Part shown: positions 1-7,583 of the stretch, in pieces
How the letters are laid out: every line of letters starts with the position of its first letter
How positions within the stretch are numbered: position 1 is the stretch's first letter
NCBI GenBank assembly: GCA_034437275.1
Contig: DAOTUD010000004.1
Coordinates: 1 to 49,146 of the forward strand
DNA length: 49,146 nucleotides
DNA from: TC-15 sp034437275
GTDB taxonomy: Bacteria > Chloroflexota > Anaerolineae > Aggregatilineales > Aggregatilineaceae
Direction: 5' to 3'
Program-made: the position numbers and the translations under genes
Notes under the pieces: model-generated
Databases searched by the model: none
Told to the model about the DNA's origin: nothing
Seen by the model: the letters and a program-made list of their open reading frames with translations, nothing else

Positions 1-62
1 GTCGAAACCGATTTCGTGCCACCGGCGGCCTGGGCCGCCGGTGGCACGAAATCGGTTTCGAC
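1..62. repeat. Perfect 30-bp inverted repeat (fold-back) at window edge
   Basis: Positions 1-30 are the exact reverse complement of 33-62, separated by only two bases (TG at 31-32). The arms lie inside the reading frame of the lipoprotein gene and there is no T-tract. The structure is therefore better explained as a contig-end fold-back or chimeric-read artefact than as a terminator. Confidence 0.9.
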
Positions 63-620
63 CAGGTCGGCCCGCACCCAGCCCCGCAGTTCCTCGCCGT
101 CCTCCGGCAGATACGACACCTGGTACCAGTCGAACCCGTTTTCCCCCTCCTGGATGTCCAGCACGCCCAGTTCGCTGCCGTTGGGGATGCTCTGCACAAC
201 ATCCCCGTTCGGTTCCTCGCGCACGTTGACCTGCGCGCTGGTCGAGCGGATCGCTCCGCTGGCGGTCGGGGAGGGGCTGGGCGTCAGGGTTGGGGTCACG
301 GTCGGCGGTTCGGTCGTTTCCGTCGGGGTGAGGGTAATGGTTGGCGTCGGGGTGCTGCTCGGGATCGGCGTGGCCGTAAATTTGGGCGTGAAACTGACAA
401 TCGGCCCCAGCGTCCGCGTCGGGACTGCGCCCGGCAGGACATCGCGCTGTGGCGTGGATAACGCCATATCGCTATCGACCGCTGGCGATGTCGCGCGGTT
501 GGCTGCCGTTGTCGGTGATGAGGCCGGATCGTCGGTCGTTTCGCAGGCGCTGACCAGCACGGCTGCGCTAGCGAGCAGACACAACAAGAGCCAGAAGCCC
601 CGTGCGGAGTGCTCACGCAT
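1..620 (-). CDS. Stalked lipoprotein with SH3-like domain (3' end outside window)
   Basis: Probable surface lipoprotein. Reading from ATG at 620, a hydrophobic leader ends in the lipobox LVSAC with Cys26 as the lipidation site. A Thr/Pro-rich stalk follows (about residues 70-122, with STPTPTITLTPTE-like runs). A bacterial SH3-like fold then starts around residue 125, with the VNVREEPNG and GWVRADLVE signatures typical of cell-wall-binding SH3_3 domains. The protein would sit outside the membrane and may bind peptidoglycan or other surface polymers; this is inferred from the domain only. The frame is still open at the window edge. Its last 62 bases form a perfect fold-back palindrome, so the sequence beyond about residue 187 may not be genuine. 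Plus-strand frames here are antisense artefacts of the TP repeats. Confidence 0.7.
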   Translation of the reverse strand, partial: MREHSARGFWLLLCLLASAAVLVSACETTDDPASSPTTAANRATSPAVDSDMALSTPQRDVLPGAVPTRTLGPIVSFTPKFTATPIPSSTPTPTITLTPTETTEPPTVTPTLTPSPSPTASGAIRSTSAQVNVREEPNGDVVQSIPNGSELGVLDIQEGENGFDWYQVSYLPEDGEELRGWVRADLVETDFVPPAAQAAGGTKSVS

Positions 621-773
621 ACTCGTTCCCTCTCCAACTAGTATTGGTCGCGTTCAGGTTAACAGCAATCAGGCATAGGCACAACTCAACACAAGTCCTA
701 CCAGGCTGAAACGGCGTGCCAACCTGCCGCGTATTCTCCCCCCAGGATGAAAAAAACACGCTGGCAGGTCGCC

Positions 774-1202
774 TTATGGATTGGTTGAATCCGGATCGCT
801 CGACATCTGGCGATCGGTATTGAGCAGCAGGCGGACACGGTCGATCAGGCTGTTGGCGACATAGGGCTTGGTCACATACCCATCCGCCCCCATATCCAGG
901 CCCTTGCGAATCGTGTTGGGATCGGCTTTGGCGGACAGGATCAGGATCGGAGTATCGTTGAAACGCTGCTGGGCGCGAATCTGCCGCAGCACCTCCAACC
1001 CGTCGATGCCCGGCAGCATCAAATCCAGGATGATCATGTCCGGGACGTCGGTGGCCAGGTACTGGAGCATGGGCTGGCCTTCCTCGAATGTTTGGACCGT
1101 CGCACCAATCCGTCGCAGCAGCATGACAATCAGCTTGAGCATTTCGGGATCGTCATCGACAACGACGATGTGGGGGGTGGCTTGGTCTTGAGCTTCACTC
1201 AC
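774..1202 (-). CDS. Single-domain response regulator (CheY-like receiver)
   Basis: A stand-alone receiver of about 142 residues that would be phosphorylated by a histidine kinase and signal by protein contact, since no output domain is present. The receiver hallmarks are visible: acidic pocket IVVVDDDPE near the N-terminus, phospho-acceptor Asp in MIILDLMLPG, the LILSAKAD strand with the conserved Ser/Thr-type position, and Lys in YVTKPY. I chose the GTG start at 1202 (VSEAQDQ) because an AAGGG ribosome-binding site lies about 10 bases upstream and residues further upstream do not resemble the family. No kinase is encoded nearby, so the partner is unknown. It is divergent from plsY across a 217-bp spacer. 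Confidence 0.85.
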   Translation of the reverse strand: MSEAQDQATPHIVVVDDDPEMLKLIVMLLRRIGATVQTFEEGQPMLQYLATDVPDMIILDLMLPGIDGLEVLRQIRAQQRFNDTPILILSAKADPNTIRKGLDMGADGYVTKPYVANSLIDRVRLLLNTDRQMSSDPDSTNP

Positions 1203-1419
1203 GTTTGAATACCCTTTTTGTTTTGTGTATATTAGGACGATACGCCGTACACAACCACAATCGTGTAGCGCGGTGTGTGCCACACTCTATTGTTTTACAT
1301 TAAGCAAATACACTGGGCAAATTTTGCGGCAGCTTACTGCGCACCGAATTCTGCGAAATAGTGTTTCTAGTAGTATCATCCATAGAACTGAGTCGAGACA
1401 ATTGTGAGGGTAGAGGACA

Positions 1420-2052
1420 ATGAATCCTGTTGTCGTGGTTTTCGTGATCGTCATCGGGTACATCATCGGATCGTTTCCTACTGCGTACCTGATCGCACGC
1501 GCCAAAGGCGTCGATATCTTTCAGGTCGGCAGCGGCAACATGGGCGCGACCAATGTGGCGCGTGCGTGCGGCCTGCAATATGGCTTGCTGGTGTGGTTTT
1601 GGGATGGCCTCAAGGGGATCGTGGCTGTCCTGCTGGCGCGTTGGGTGCTGCCGGACCACCAGACCGCCGCCAGCGTGTTGGGTGCGGTGGCGGTGGTAGC
1701 CGGCCACAACTGGTCGTTCCTGGCTTCGCTGATTAACGGCAAGATTCGCGGTGGCAAAGGGGCCGCCACTGCCAGCGGGACGTTTCTGCTGCTGGCCCCT
1801 ACCTTTCTGATCGCGCTGATTCTGGCCATCGCCGCCGCGATTGTGCTGCTGACCCGCTACGTATCGCTCGGCGTGCTGACTGCCGTCGCTTCCGCCGCGG
1901 TTGCCATCACGGTGCTGATCATCGTGGGCGTGATGGACCCGGTGTACAGTGTCTACCTGCTGGTGGGCTATATGATCTTCGTGCGGCATCGCGGCAACAT
2001 CTACCGCCTGATCGCCGGCAAGGAACGCCGCCTGGGCGAGCAGGCCCAGTAG
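1420..2052 (+). CDS. plsY: Glycerol-3-phosphate acyltransferase PlsY
   Basis: Integral membrane enzyme that transfers the acyl group from acyl-phosphate to glycerol-3-phosphate, the first step of phosphatidic acid synthesis. The 210-residue length is normal. The three family motifs are present: the GSGNMGATNVAR loop near residue 37, a GHNWSF motif near residue 88, and the glycine-rich IRGGKGAATA segment near residue 105, followed by FVRHRGNIYR near the C-terminus. At least five hydrophobic helices surround these loops. The ATG at 1420 is preceded by GAGGGTAGAGGA, a good ribosome-binding site. It is a monocistronic plus-strand gene convergent with the helicase-loader gene. The acyl-phosphate partner PlsX is not in the window. 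Confidence 0.93.
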   Translation: MNPVVVVFVIVIGYIIGSFPTAYLIARAKGVDIFQVGSGNMGATNVARACGLQYGLLVWFWDGLKGIVAVLLARWVLPDHQTAASVLGAVAVVAGHNWSFLASLINGKIRGGKGAATASGTFLLLAPTFLIALILAIAAAIVLLTRYVSLGVLTAVASAAVAITVLIIVGVMDPVYSVYLLVGYMIFVRHRGNIYRLIAGKERRLGEQAQ

Positions 2053-2064
2053 CCGGCCCGGCCC

Positions 2065-3441
2065 CTAGCGCCGCGAGGATTCGCCGCCGGTGTAGTCCGG
2101 CGCAAGGATCGCCAGCACATGGCACAGCCGGACATCCGACAGCCGGCTGCGGATCAGCGGATCGAGTTCCTCGAACGGTTGGGTCGTCGTGAACACGGTC
2201 GGCAGCTTGGCCAGGTAGCGATAGTTGACGATCTGGCGCAGCTTTTCCAGCGCCCAGGGCGAGGCGTTGCGCAGGTCGAACTGGTCGATCACCAGCATTT
2301 GCCCGGCACGGATCTCGTAGAAGCGCTGGCCGAAGGTATACGTAGCTTTGGGATTGAAGGCGGCCCGCAAATAATCCAACAGGTCGGGCGCAGACACAAA
2401 AACCACCTTTTCCCCCATGCGATGGCGGTAGTTGGCAACGGCTGCCGCCAGATGTGTTTTCCCGCTGCCGTGCGCACCGATGAAGATCAGCCAGCCCTCC
2501 GGGTTCTGCGCATAGCGTTGGGCGATGCGATAAATCTTCTGCAGGTTGTTGCGTTCTTTTTCCGGCAGGGTGCGCTCTCGCAGGTCGAAGGTGTCGAACG
2601 TCTGGTCCTGGTACAGGCTCAGGTCGGTCAACAGACGTTCTTCGGGCGTCGATTGTTTTTGCCGGAAGTCCGGCAGCGGCATGTCGATCAACGCTGTCAG
2701 GTCGCGGTCCAGCAGGCGGCTGCGGATGCGCGGGTCGATGCTCAGCAGCGGCGCGTTGGTGGTGATGACTGTCGCCAGCCGGTGCAGGTAGCGGTGGTTG
2801 ATCAACTGGTACAGCTTTTCCTGTGCCCAGGAGGTCGCGCTCTCCGTCCCCAGGTCGTCCAGCACCAGCAGCGGGAAGGTGCGCACGCGATCGAACAGTT
2901 CGTCGTATTCCACCTGTGATGTCGGGCCATACGTCGCCCGCAGATGGTCGAGCAGATCCGGTACGGTGATGAACAGCACTTTTTCGCCCAGGCTGAGCCG
3001 GTGATTGGCAATCGCCACTGCCAGATGCGTTTTGCCGCTGCCGTAGCTGCCCTGGAACAACAGCCACCCGTTGACATCTTCCGCGTAGGCACGCGCCCGG
3101 TCGTAGGCCATGTTGAGGATGGCCTGCTGTTCGTCGGAGAGATGCGCCAGGTCCAGCAAAAAGGAGTCGAAGGTTTTATCGACCACCACGTCCAGATTGC
3201 TCATCGCGCGCAGATGGGCGTTTTGCTGCTCGAGCAGGCGCTCGCGCTGGCACTCGCAGCGGAACGCTTTGCCAAAATCCGGGTGATCGACCGGCACGTT
3301 TTTGGTGTAAAACCCCAGGCCGCCGCAGATCGGGCACACCGCGTCCGGCGTATCCGTCTTGTCAGTAGTCGATGAGGTCGGAGAGGTTTCCTTCGATGTA
3401 CCGGTAGCGAGCCGTTTGAGATGATTGCTTAGCGAATCCAC
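2065..3441 (-). CDS. Helicase-loader-like protein with two tandem DnaC/DnaI AAA+ modules
   Basis: Likely loads the DnaB helicase encoded two genes upstream in the same operon. An N-terminal zinc-finger-like segment (Cys36, 39, 62, 64 from the chosen start) precedes two related AAA+ modules. Module 1 has Walker A GSYGSGKTH (about 131-139), Walker B LLVLDDLG (about 191-198) and arginine motif DPRIRSRLLD. Module 2 has Walker A GAHGSGKTH (about 322-330) and DPLIRSRLSD, but its Walker B reads MLVIDQFD, so the second acidic residue is Gln. Family members normally have one AAA+ module. I chose GTG 3441 because GGAAGGA lies 8 bases upstream; a longer ATG start at 3471 lacks such a site. The start lies 80 nt inside the upstream dnaD-like gene, which suggests translational coupling. 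Confidence 0.85.
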   Translation of the reverse strand: MDSLSNHLKRLATGTSKETSPTSSTTDKTDTPDAVCPICGGLGFYTKNVPVDHPDFGKAFRCECQRERLLEQQNAHLRAMSNLDVVVDKTFDSFLLDLAHLSDEQQAILNMAYDRARAYAEDVNGWLLFQGSYGSGKTHLAVAIANHRLSLGEKVLFITVPDLLDHLRATYGPTSQVEYDELFDRVRTFPLLVLDDLGTESATSWAQEKLYQLINHRYLHRLATVITTNAPLLSIDPRIRSRLLDRDLTALIDMPLPDFRQKQSTPEERLLTDLSLYQDQTFDTFDLRERTLPEKERNNLQKIYRIAQRYAQNPEGWLIFIGAHGSGKTHLAAAVANYRHRMGEKVVFVSAPDLLDYLRAAFNPKATYTFGQRFYEIRAGQMLVIDQFDLRNASPWALEKLRQIVNYRYLAKLPTVFTTTQPFEELDPLIRSRLSDVRLCHVLAILAPDYTGGESSRR

Positions 3442-4066
3442 GTTCTTTTCCTTCCGCCTGCCATTTTGCAAGAATAGCCTGCACGTAGCGCCAACTGCGT
3501 TTGTTGCGCTCGACCGCGATCTGGATCGCCTCTTGGAGCCAGGCCGCCGGGTAATCCGCTTCCGCCGCGCGCAGTTGGTCGGCGATGAGCGGGGTCAGCG
3601 GGCCGATGTTCTGCTCGTACAGCGTGAAGATGTTGGGCCGTTCCACCACCAGCGCGACCGGGCAGTCCTGCCCGCCGAACTCAAACTCACCGGCTTCGAT
3701 GGCGCGGACCGCGTTTCGCCCGCGTGTGGTGTTCATGAAGTACAGGTCCTCGGTCCCGGCAGTGCTCTCGACCGTGATGTGCAGCAGTGTGCCGCGTGCC
3801 GTCGCGCGTTCCAGCGCATCGCGCACCTGCTGGCGCGCGGTCTCGGCGTCGGGGTGGAAGCCCGCCAGGAACAGGCTGTCTTGCAACATCTCGCGCTGGA
3901 TCACATAGCGATATTCGCCTTCGCGCTGCTGGAGCGCCCAAAAGCAATACAGCGTCACCTTCAGTTCGGCCAGATCGTCGATGGTCGGCAGCAGTTCGCT
4001 GAAAAACTGGTTAGGGACGGTTGTCGTGTGCATCTTCCCTGGTGGAAATCCTTTAAAACCCTTCAT
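3362..4066 (-). CDS. DnaD/DnaB-type primosome protein (DnaD-like)
   Basis: Probable replication-initiation or restart protein of the DnaD/phage-like family, about 234 residues. The C-terminal DnaB_2-type domain is recognisable: NIFTLYEQNIGPLTPLIAD begins around residue 150, then a helical stretch and the conserved aromatic RYVQAILAKW motif before a basic tail. The N-terminal half (FFSELLPTIDDLAELKVTLY) resembles the winged-helix region of DnaD-like proteins. The start at 4066 (MKGFKGFPPGK) fits the family pattern; a GTG three codons upstream is the alternative. It lies between dnaB (20-nt gap) and the tandem-AAA+ loader (80-nt overlap). Gene order thus matches the helicase-loading function known for DnaB, DnaD and DnaI of Bacillus. 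Confidence 0.82.
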   Translation of the reverse strand: MKGFKGFPPGKMHTTTVPNQFFSELLPTIDDLAELKVTLYCFWALQQREGEYRYVIQREMLQDSLFLAGFHPDAETARQQVRDALERATARGTLLHITVESTAGTEDLYFMNTTRGRNAVRAIEAGEFEFGGQDCPVALVVERPNIFTLYEQNIGPLTPLIADQLRAAEADYPAAWLQEAIQIAVERNKRSWRYVQAILAKWQAEGKERGFAKQSSQTARYRYIEGNLSDLIDY

Positions 4067-4086
4067 CTCACCCACTCATCCCACGT

Positions 4087-5451
4087 CTAAAATCCCGCCA
4101 GATCGATATCGTTTTTGCGCAAATTGCCAAACTGCGTGAGTTCTTTGCGGAAGAACAGCGTCACCGTACCGGTCGGCCCGTTGCGGTGCTTGGCGACGAT
4201 CACATCGGCCTGGTTGGGCCGGTCGGTGTCTTCATTGTAAACCTCGTCGCGATAAATGAACATCACCACGTCGGCATCCTGCTCGATGCTGCCGCTTTCG
4301 CGCAGGTCGGAAAGCTGCGGGCGCTTGTCCTGGCGCTGCTCGACCGCACGCGAAAGCTGGGCGGCGGCCAGCACTGGCGTGTTCAACTCGCGCGCCAACT
4401 GCTTGAGGTGCCGCGAGATGAAGCTGATCTCCTGCACGCGGTTCTCCTGGCGACCGGCCCCACTGGTCATCAACTGGAGATAGTCGACCATGATCAGGTC
4501 CAGCCCGTACTCGCTGTACAGGCGGCGGCACTTGGTCCGCATCTGCAGGGGGTTGAGCGCCGGGGTGTCGTCCAGGTAGACCTTCAGGTCGCTCAGGCTG
4601 CCGGTGGCTTCCACGAACAACGCCCACTCGTGTTCGTCGAGTTGGCCCAACCGCAGGTTGTGCGTGCTGATGCCGGTCTCCGACGACACGAGGCGCTGTA
4701 CGATCTGCTCGTTGCTCATCTCCATGCTGAAGATCGCCGCGCGCTGCTTGAGCCGCGCCGCGTTCAGCGCCACGCTGAGCAGCCACGACGTCTTGCCCAT
4801 GCCGGGCCGCCCCGCCACGATCACCAGGTCGGACTTCTGCAGCCCGCCCAGCAGCGCGTCCAGGTCGGTAAACCCGGTCGGGACGCCCAGCGCATCACCG
4901 CCGCGCTCGTACAGGTGCGCGATGCGGTCAAAGTATTCGCTGATCGCGGTGCGGATCGGCACCAGTTCGCGGTGCAGCCGGCGCTCGGTCACCGCGAAGA
5001 TCGAGGTTTCAGCCCGGTCGATGACCTCGTTGATGTCGGCGCTTTCCTCGTGCGCCAACTGCGCGATCTCGCTGGCCGCGCCCAACATCCGCCGCCGCAG
5101 CGCCGCGCGCTCGACGATGTGCCCGTACGCCTCGGCATAGATCGAGGCCGGGGTGTGGTTGATCAGGTAGGTGATGTAGGCCGGGCCACCGATCTCGTCC
5201 AGCCGCCCTTGCTGGCGCAGTTCCTCCACCACAGTGAGGTTGTCGATCTCCTCGTCGCGTTCGTGCAGGTCCAGGATCGCTTCCCACACCCAGCTATTGC
5301 GCACGATGAAGAAATCGTCGGCCTGGAGAAACGAGGCGACCTCGTACAGGGATTCGGGATTGATCAGGATCGAACCCAGGACGGCTTCTTCCGCCTCGAC
5401 GCTGTGCGGGGCCATTTGATCAGGACGTGCGCTGGTTGATTCCTGGCTCAT
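4087..5451 (-). CDS. dnaB: Replicative DNA helicase DnaB
   Basis: Hexameric 5'-3' helicase that unwinds DNA at the replication fork. The 454-residue length is typical. The N-terminal DnaB domain (VEAEEAVLGSILINPESL, about 18-36) is followed by the RecA-like ATPase core. That core has Walker A AGRPGMGKTS (about 213-222), FSMEMSNEQIVQR, Walker B DLIMVDYLQL (about 318-327) and the LSDLRESGSIEQDADVV arginine-finger region. No intein is present. It is the first gene of a minus-strand operon with a dnaD-like gene and a dual-AAA+ loader. The DUF151-family gene upstream ends in a clear terminator, so the operon probably starts in the 65-bp spacer downstream of that terminator. Confidence 0.95.
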   Translation of the reverse strand: MSQESTSARPDQMAPHSVEAEEAVLGSILINPESLYEVASFLQADDFFIVRNSWVWEAILDLHERDEEIDNLTVVEELRQQGRLDEIGGPAYITYLINHTPASIYAEAYGHIVERAALRRRMLGAASEIAQLAHEESADINEVIDRAETSIFAVTERRLHRELVPIRTAISEYFDRIAHLYERGGDALGVPTGFTDLDALLGGLQKSDLVIVAGRPGMGKTSWLLSVALNAARLKQRAAIFSMEMSNEQIVQRLVSSETGISTHNLRLGQLDEHEWALFVEATGSLSDLKVYLDDTPALNPLQMRTKCRRLYSEYGLDLIMVDYLQLMTSGAGRQENRVQEISFISRHLKQLARELNTPVLAAAQLSRAVEQRQDKRPQLSDLRESGSIEQDADVVMFIYRDEVYNEDTDRPNQADVIVAKHRNGPTGTVTLFFRKELTQFGNLRKNDIDLAGF

Positions 5452-5515
5452 CGTCTCACGGTATGCCTTTGATTACGACTCGGATAAAAAACAGTTGGTT
5501 TTCGGGCTGTGCGTC

Positions 5516-5547
5516 AAAAGCGGGGCTGCTCGTCAGAGCAACCCCGC
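5516..5547 (-). terminator. Intrinsic terminator of the bifunctional-nuclease-family gene
   Basis: On the minus strand a 12-bp GC-rich stem (arms 5536-5547 and 5520-5531, one G-U pair) with a 4-base loop is followed by TTTT (5519-5516). It lies 33 bases after the stop codon of the gene ending at 5581 and before dnaB. Confidence 0.8.
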
Positions 5548-5580
5548 CTCATCTCCGGGATGTGTGCCTAAGTATACACC

Positions 5581-6114
5581 CTAATCGTCGTTGTCATCGT
5601 CAGATTCCAGATCATCCAGGTCCAGCGAGTCGACAAAGTCTTCAAAAATGCTCAGCCGGTCTTCGCCGGCTTCTTCTGCGTCGCCGTCGCCGATGGCGTC
5701 GGGATCGATCTCTTCTTCAGGCGTGGTCGACGCCCGGTCCATCACGGATTCGGCGACGTAGATCGGCACGTCCAGGCGTACAGCGAGGGCAATCGAGTCG
5801 CTGGGCCGCGCGTCAACTTCGAGCGTCTGGCCGTTCTGCTCGATCACGATGCGGGCGTAGAACGTATCCTGACGCAGATCATTGACCAGGATATACTGTA
5901 CCTCGCCGCCCAAATCGGTGATCACCGATTTGAGCAGATCATGGGTCAGGGGACGCTCAATCGTTTGGCCTTGCAGCTTCACAGCGATGGCTTCGGCCTC
6001 ACACGGCCCAATGAAGATGGGCAGATATCGCCCGCTGATAGGGTCCTTCAGGATCACAATCCGAAGGTGCGACATCAGGCTCACGCGAATACTGTCAATG
6101 TTAACTTTAATCAT
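5581..6114 (-). CDS. Bifunctional nuclease family protein (BFN, DUF151)
   Basis: A 177-residue member of the DUF151/BFN family, for which combined RNase/DNase activity has been described in plants; the bacterial role is poorly defined. Core motifs are clear: LPIFIGPCEAEAIAVKLQG (about 30-48), the RPLTHDLLKSVI helix, DTFYARIVI, and DARPSDSIALAVRLDVPIYV. The C-terminal tail of about 45 residues is extremely acidic (EEEIDPDAIGDGDAEEAGED and DLESDDDNDD). The start at 6114 is preceded by AGGGGAAAG, an excellent ribosome-binding site; a longer frame upstream lacks homology. It is transcribed alone from the promoter at 6165-6194 and ends in the terminator at 5516-5547. Confidence 0.88.
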   Translation of the reverse strand: MIKVNIDSIRVSLMSHLRIVILKDPISGRYLPIFIGPCEAEAIAVKLQGQTIERPLTHDLLKSVITDLGGEVQYILVNDLRQDTFYARIVIEQNGQTLEVDARPSDSIALAVRLDVPIYVAESVMDRASTTPEEEIDPDAIGDGDAEEAGEDRLSIFEDFVDSLDLDDLESDDDNDD

Positions 6115-6164
6115 GAACTTTCCCCTGCAACTTGGTCTTTGGCGGTACAGCAACGGACACCACA

Positions 6165-6194
6165 ATTATAACATTAAGCACGGAATGCCAGCAA
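6165..6194 (-). promoter_or_regulatory. Sigma-70-type promoter of the DUF151 gene
   Basis: On the minus strand TTGCTG (6194-6189), an 18-base spacer and a perfect TATAAT (6170-6165) lie about 50 bases upstream of the ATG at 6114. Confidence 0.6.
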
Positions 6195-6206
6195 AGTATC
6201 GGAAGC

Positions 6207-6683
6207 CTATTCTGCGGTGTCTTGCAGTTCGTCGGGCAGCGGCAGGCTGGCGGGGTCGAAGGTCTGGGCGGCGTCGTGGCTGAGCATGGTGATTTTGCCG
6301 TCGATGAATGCGCCTTCTTCGGTGGCGATGGCGGTCGCGCTGATGTCGCCCCAGACGCGCCCGGTCCGCAATAGCTGGACTTTGTTGCCGCTTACGTTTC
6401 CGCGCACAGCCCCGGCGATGGAAATGTTTTTGGCGTTAATATCCGCCGTGATCTTGGCCGTTTCGCCGACCAGCACGTTGCCGTCGATCTCCAGCGTGCC
6501 CTCAAACGTGCCGTCCAGCCGGACGTCGCCCTGGCTGCGCAGCGCACCCTTTAGCGTACAGGAGACTCCCAGGACGGTCTCGAACCCGATTGCGGCGCGG
6601 GATGGCAGCGGAGAGGCGGGGCGGGCCGCGTCGCCCGCCGCCGGGGATGTGGCCTGTGTTTTGCGTCCGCTAAAGCGCGCCAT
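6207..6683 (-). CDS. Bactofilin (polymer-forming cytoskeletal protein)
   Basis: Bactofilins form nucleotide-independent filaments that organise cell-envelope processes. The central part (about 45-135) shows the right-handed beta-helix pattern: ALRSQGDVRLDGTFEGTL, IDGNVLVGETAKITADI, KNISIAGAVRGNVSG and GRVWGDISATAIATEEGA, with repeated short hydrophobic rungs and Gly turns. Both flanks are low-complexity, as usual (Pro/Ala-rich N-terminus, acidic C-terminus). I chose ATG 6683 (MARFSGRK); GAGGG and GAGGAG stand just upstream. A longer frame to 6761 runs through the promoter region and is unlikely. It is monocistronic, between dedA and the DUF151 gene. Confidence 0.88.
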   Translation of the reverse strand: MARFSGRKTQATSPAAGDAARPASPLPSRAAIGFETVLGVSCTLKGALRSQGDVRLDGTFEGTLEIDGNVLVGETAKITADINAKNISIAGAVRGNVSGNKVQLLRTGRVWGDISATAIATEEGAFIDGKITMLSHDAAQTFDPASLPLPDELQDTAE

Positions 6684-6732
6684 CTCCTCGTTTTCCCTCT
6701 GATCAGACCTGCCGGGCCAGTCACATACCTCC

Positions 6733-6761
6733 ACTATACTCGCTTTGGAGGTGGCAAGCAA
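6733..6761 (-). promoter_or_regulatory. Sigma-70-type promoter of the bactofilin gene
   Basis: On the minus strand TTGCTT (6761-6756), exactly 17 bases, then TATAGT (6738-6733). It is placed 50 bases before the ATG at 6683 and directly after the end of dedA. Confidence 0.6.
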
Positions 6762-6764
6762 AGC

Positions 6765-7442
6765 CTATTCGGCGTTCTGGTCCGCGTGCTCCGGCATGGG
6801 GGGCATCGCCGCCTTCCTGCGGCGGCGATCACGCAGCTTGGTGTAGATAAAGACCGCCACACCCAGCACCAATGCCGCCAGTGTGATCTTCTCGTACTGG
6901 TCGACAATCGCCAGCACATCTTCCCAGTTTTCGCCCAGGATCACGCCGGCCACGCTCAGGAGCGTGGTCCAGATCGCCGTTCCCAGCGTCGTGAACAGCA
7001 AGAAGCGCCCCATCGGCATCCGTTTCATGCCGGCAGGCAGCGAGATCAGGCTGCGGATGATGGGGATCAAACGCCCGGTGAAGATGATGATCTCGCCATA
7101 ACGCTCGAAGAACGCCAGCGCGCGGTCGATATCTTCCTCGGCCAGCATGAAGAACTTGCCATAGCGCCGGATGAAAGCCCGGATCAACGGCTCGTCGGCC
7201 CACATGCCGATGTAGTAGATCGCAATCGCGCCCAGCACCGCGCCCAACGTCCCGGCGGTCACAATGCCGAAGAAGTTGAGTTTGTCATCCGCCACCAGGA
7301 ACCCGGCAAACGGCATGACGACTTCGGATGGAATGGGCGGGAAAATGTTCTCAGCAAACATCACGATCGTGATGCCTGGATAGCTCAATGCTTCGATAAC
7401 TTCCTGGATAAATTCGCTCAACTGGTCCAAAATCTCGGCCAT
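6765..7442 (-). CDS. DedA-family membrane protein
   Basis: A polytopic membrane protein of 225 residues in the DedA/SNARE-associated family, whose members are linked to lipid flipping and membrane homeostasis. Typical segments are visible: FAENIFPPIPSEVVMPFAG (re-entrant loop with the conserved Glu and prolines, about 29-47), the YYIGMWADEP region, and FTGRLIPIIRSLISLPAG, which contains the conserved R-P/I-R-S motif. Two or three hydrophobic helices follow. The C-terminus is basic (RDRRRRK). ATG 7442 has AAGGGA 7 bases upstream; an in-frame start 17 codons further upstream lacks one. It is divergent from the ParA operon. The lipid substrate cannot be deduced. Confidence 0.88.
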   Translation of the reverse strand: MAEILDQLSEFIQEVIEALSYPGITIVMFAENIFPPIPSEVVMPFAGFLVADDKLNFFGIVTAGTLGAVLGAIAIYYIGMWADEPLIRAFIRRYGKFFMLAEEDIDRALAFFERYGEIIIFTGRLIPIIRSLISLPAGMKRMPMGRFLLFTTLGTAIWTTLLSVAGVILGENWEDVLAIVDQYEKITLAALVLGVAVFIYTKLRDRRRRKAAMPPMPEHADQNAE

Positions 7443-7521
7443 GTGTGTCCCTTTACAGCTAGCCCCAACGTTGCGGGCGGAAGTGTACCACAACTTAAAA
7501 TGTGCGCCCAGTGTAGATCAA

Positions 7522-7550
7522 TTTCATCCTCCATGGGCGTGTGCTATAAT
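7522..7550 (+). promoter_or_regulatory. Promoter of the ParA operon
   Basis: A perfect TATAAT at 7545-7550 lies 17 bases after a weak TTTCAT (7522-7527) and 33 bases before the ATG at 7584. Confidence 0.5.
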
Positions 7551-7583
7551 GCAGCCAGTGCGGGTTCACCAGGATTGGTTTGG

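Noticed and set aside
16..678. Plus-strand frame opposite the first lipoprotein
   Set aside because: Antisense of a TP-rich stalk and of the palindrome; low-complexity product.
2119..2919. Long plus-strand frame opposite the helicase loader
   Set aside because: Antisense shadow of a gene with clear AAA+ motifs on the minus strand.
4186..5439. 417-codon plus-strand frame opposite dnaB
   Set aside because: Antisense shadow caused by high GC; no domain, and dnaB motifs are complete on the other strand.
6786..7583. N-terminal extension of the ParA frame
   Set aside because: It runs antisense through dedA; ParA homology starts at 7584 right after a TATAAT promoter.
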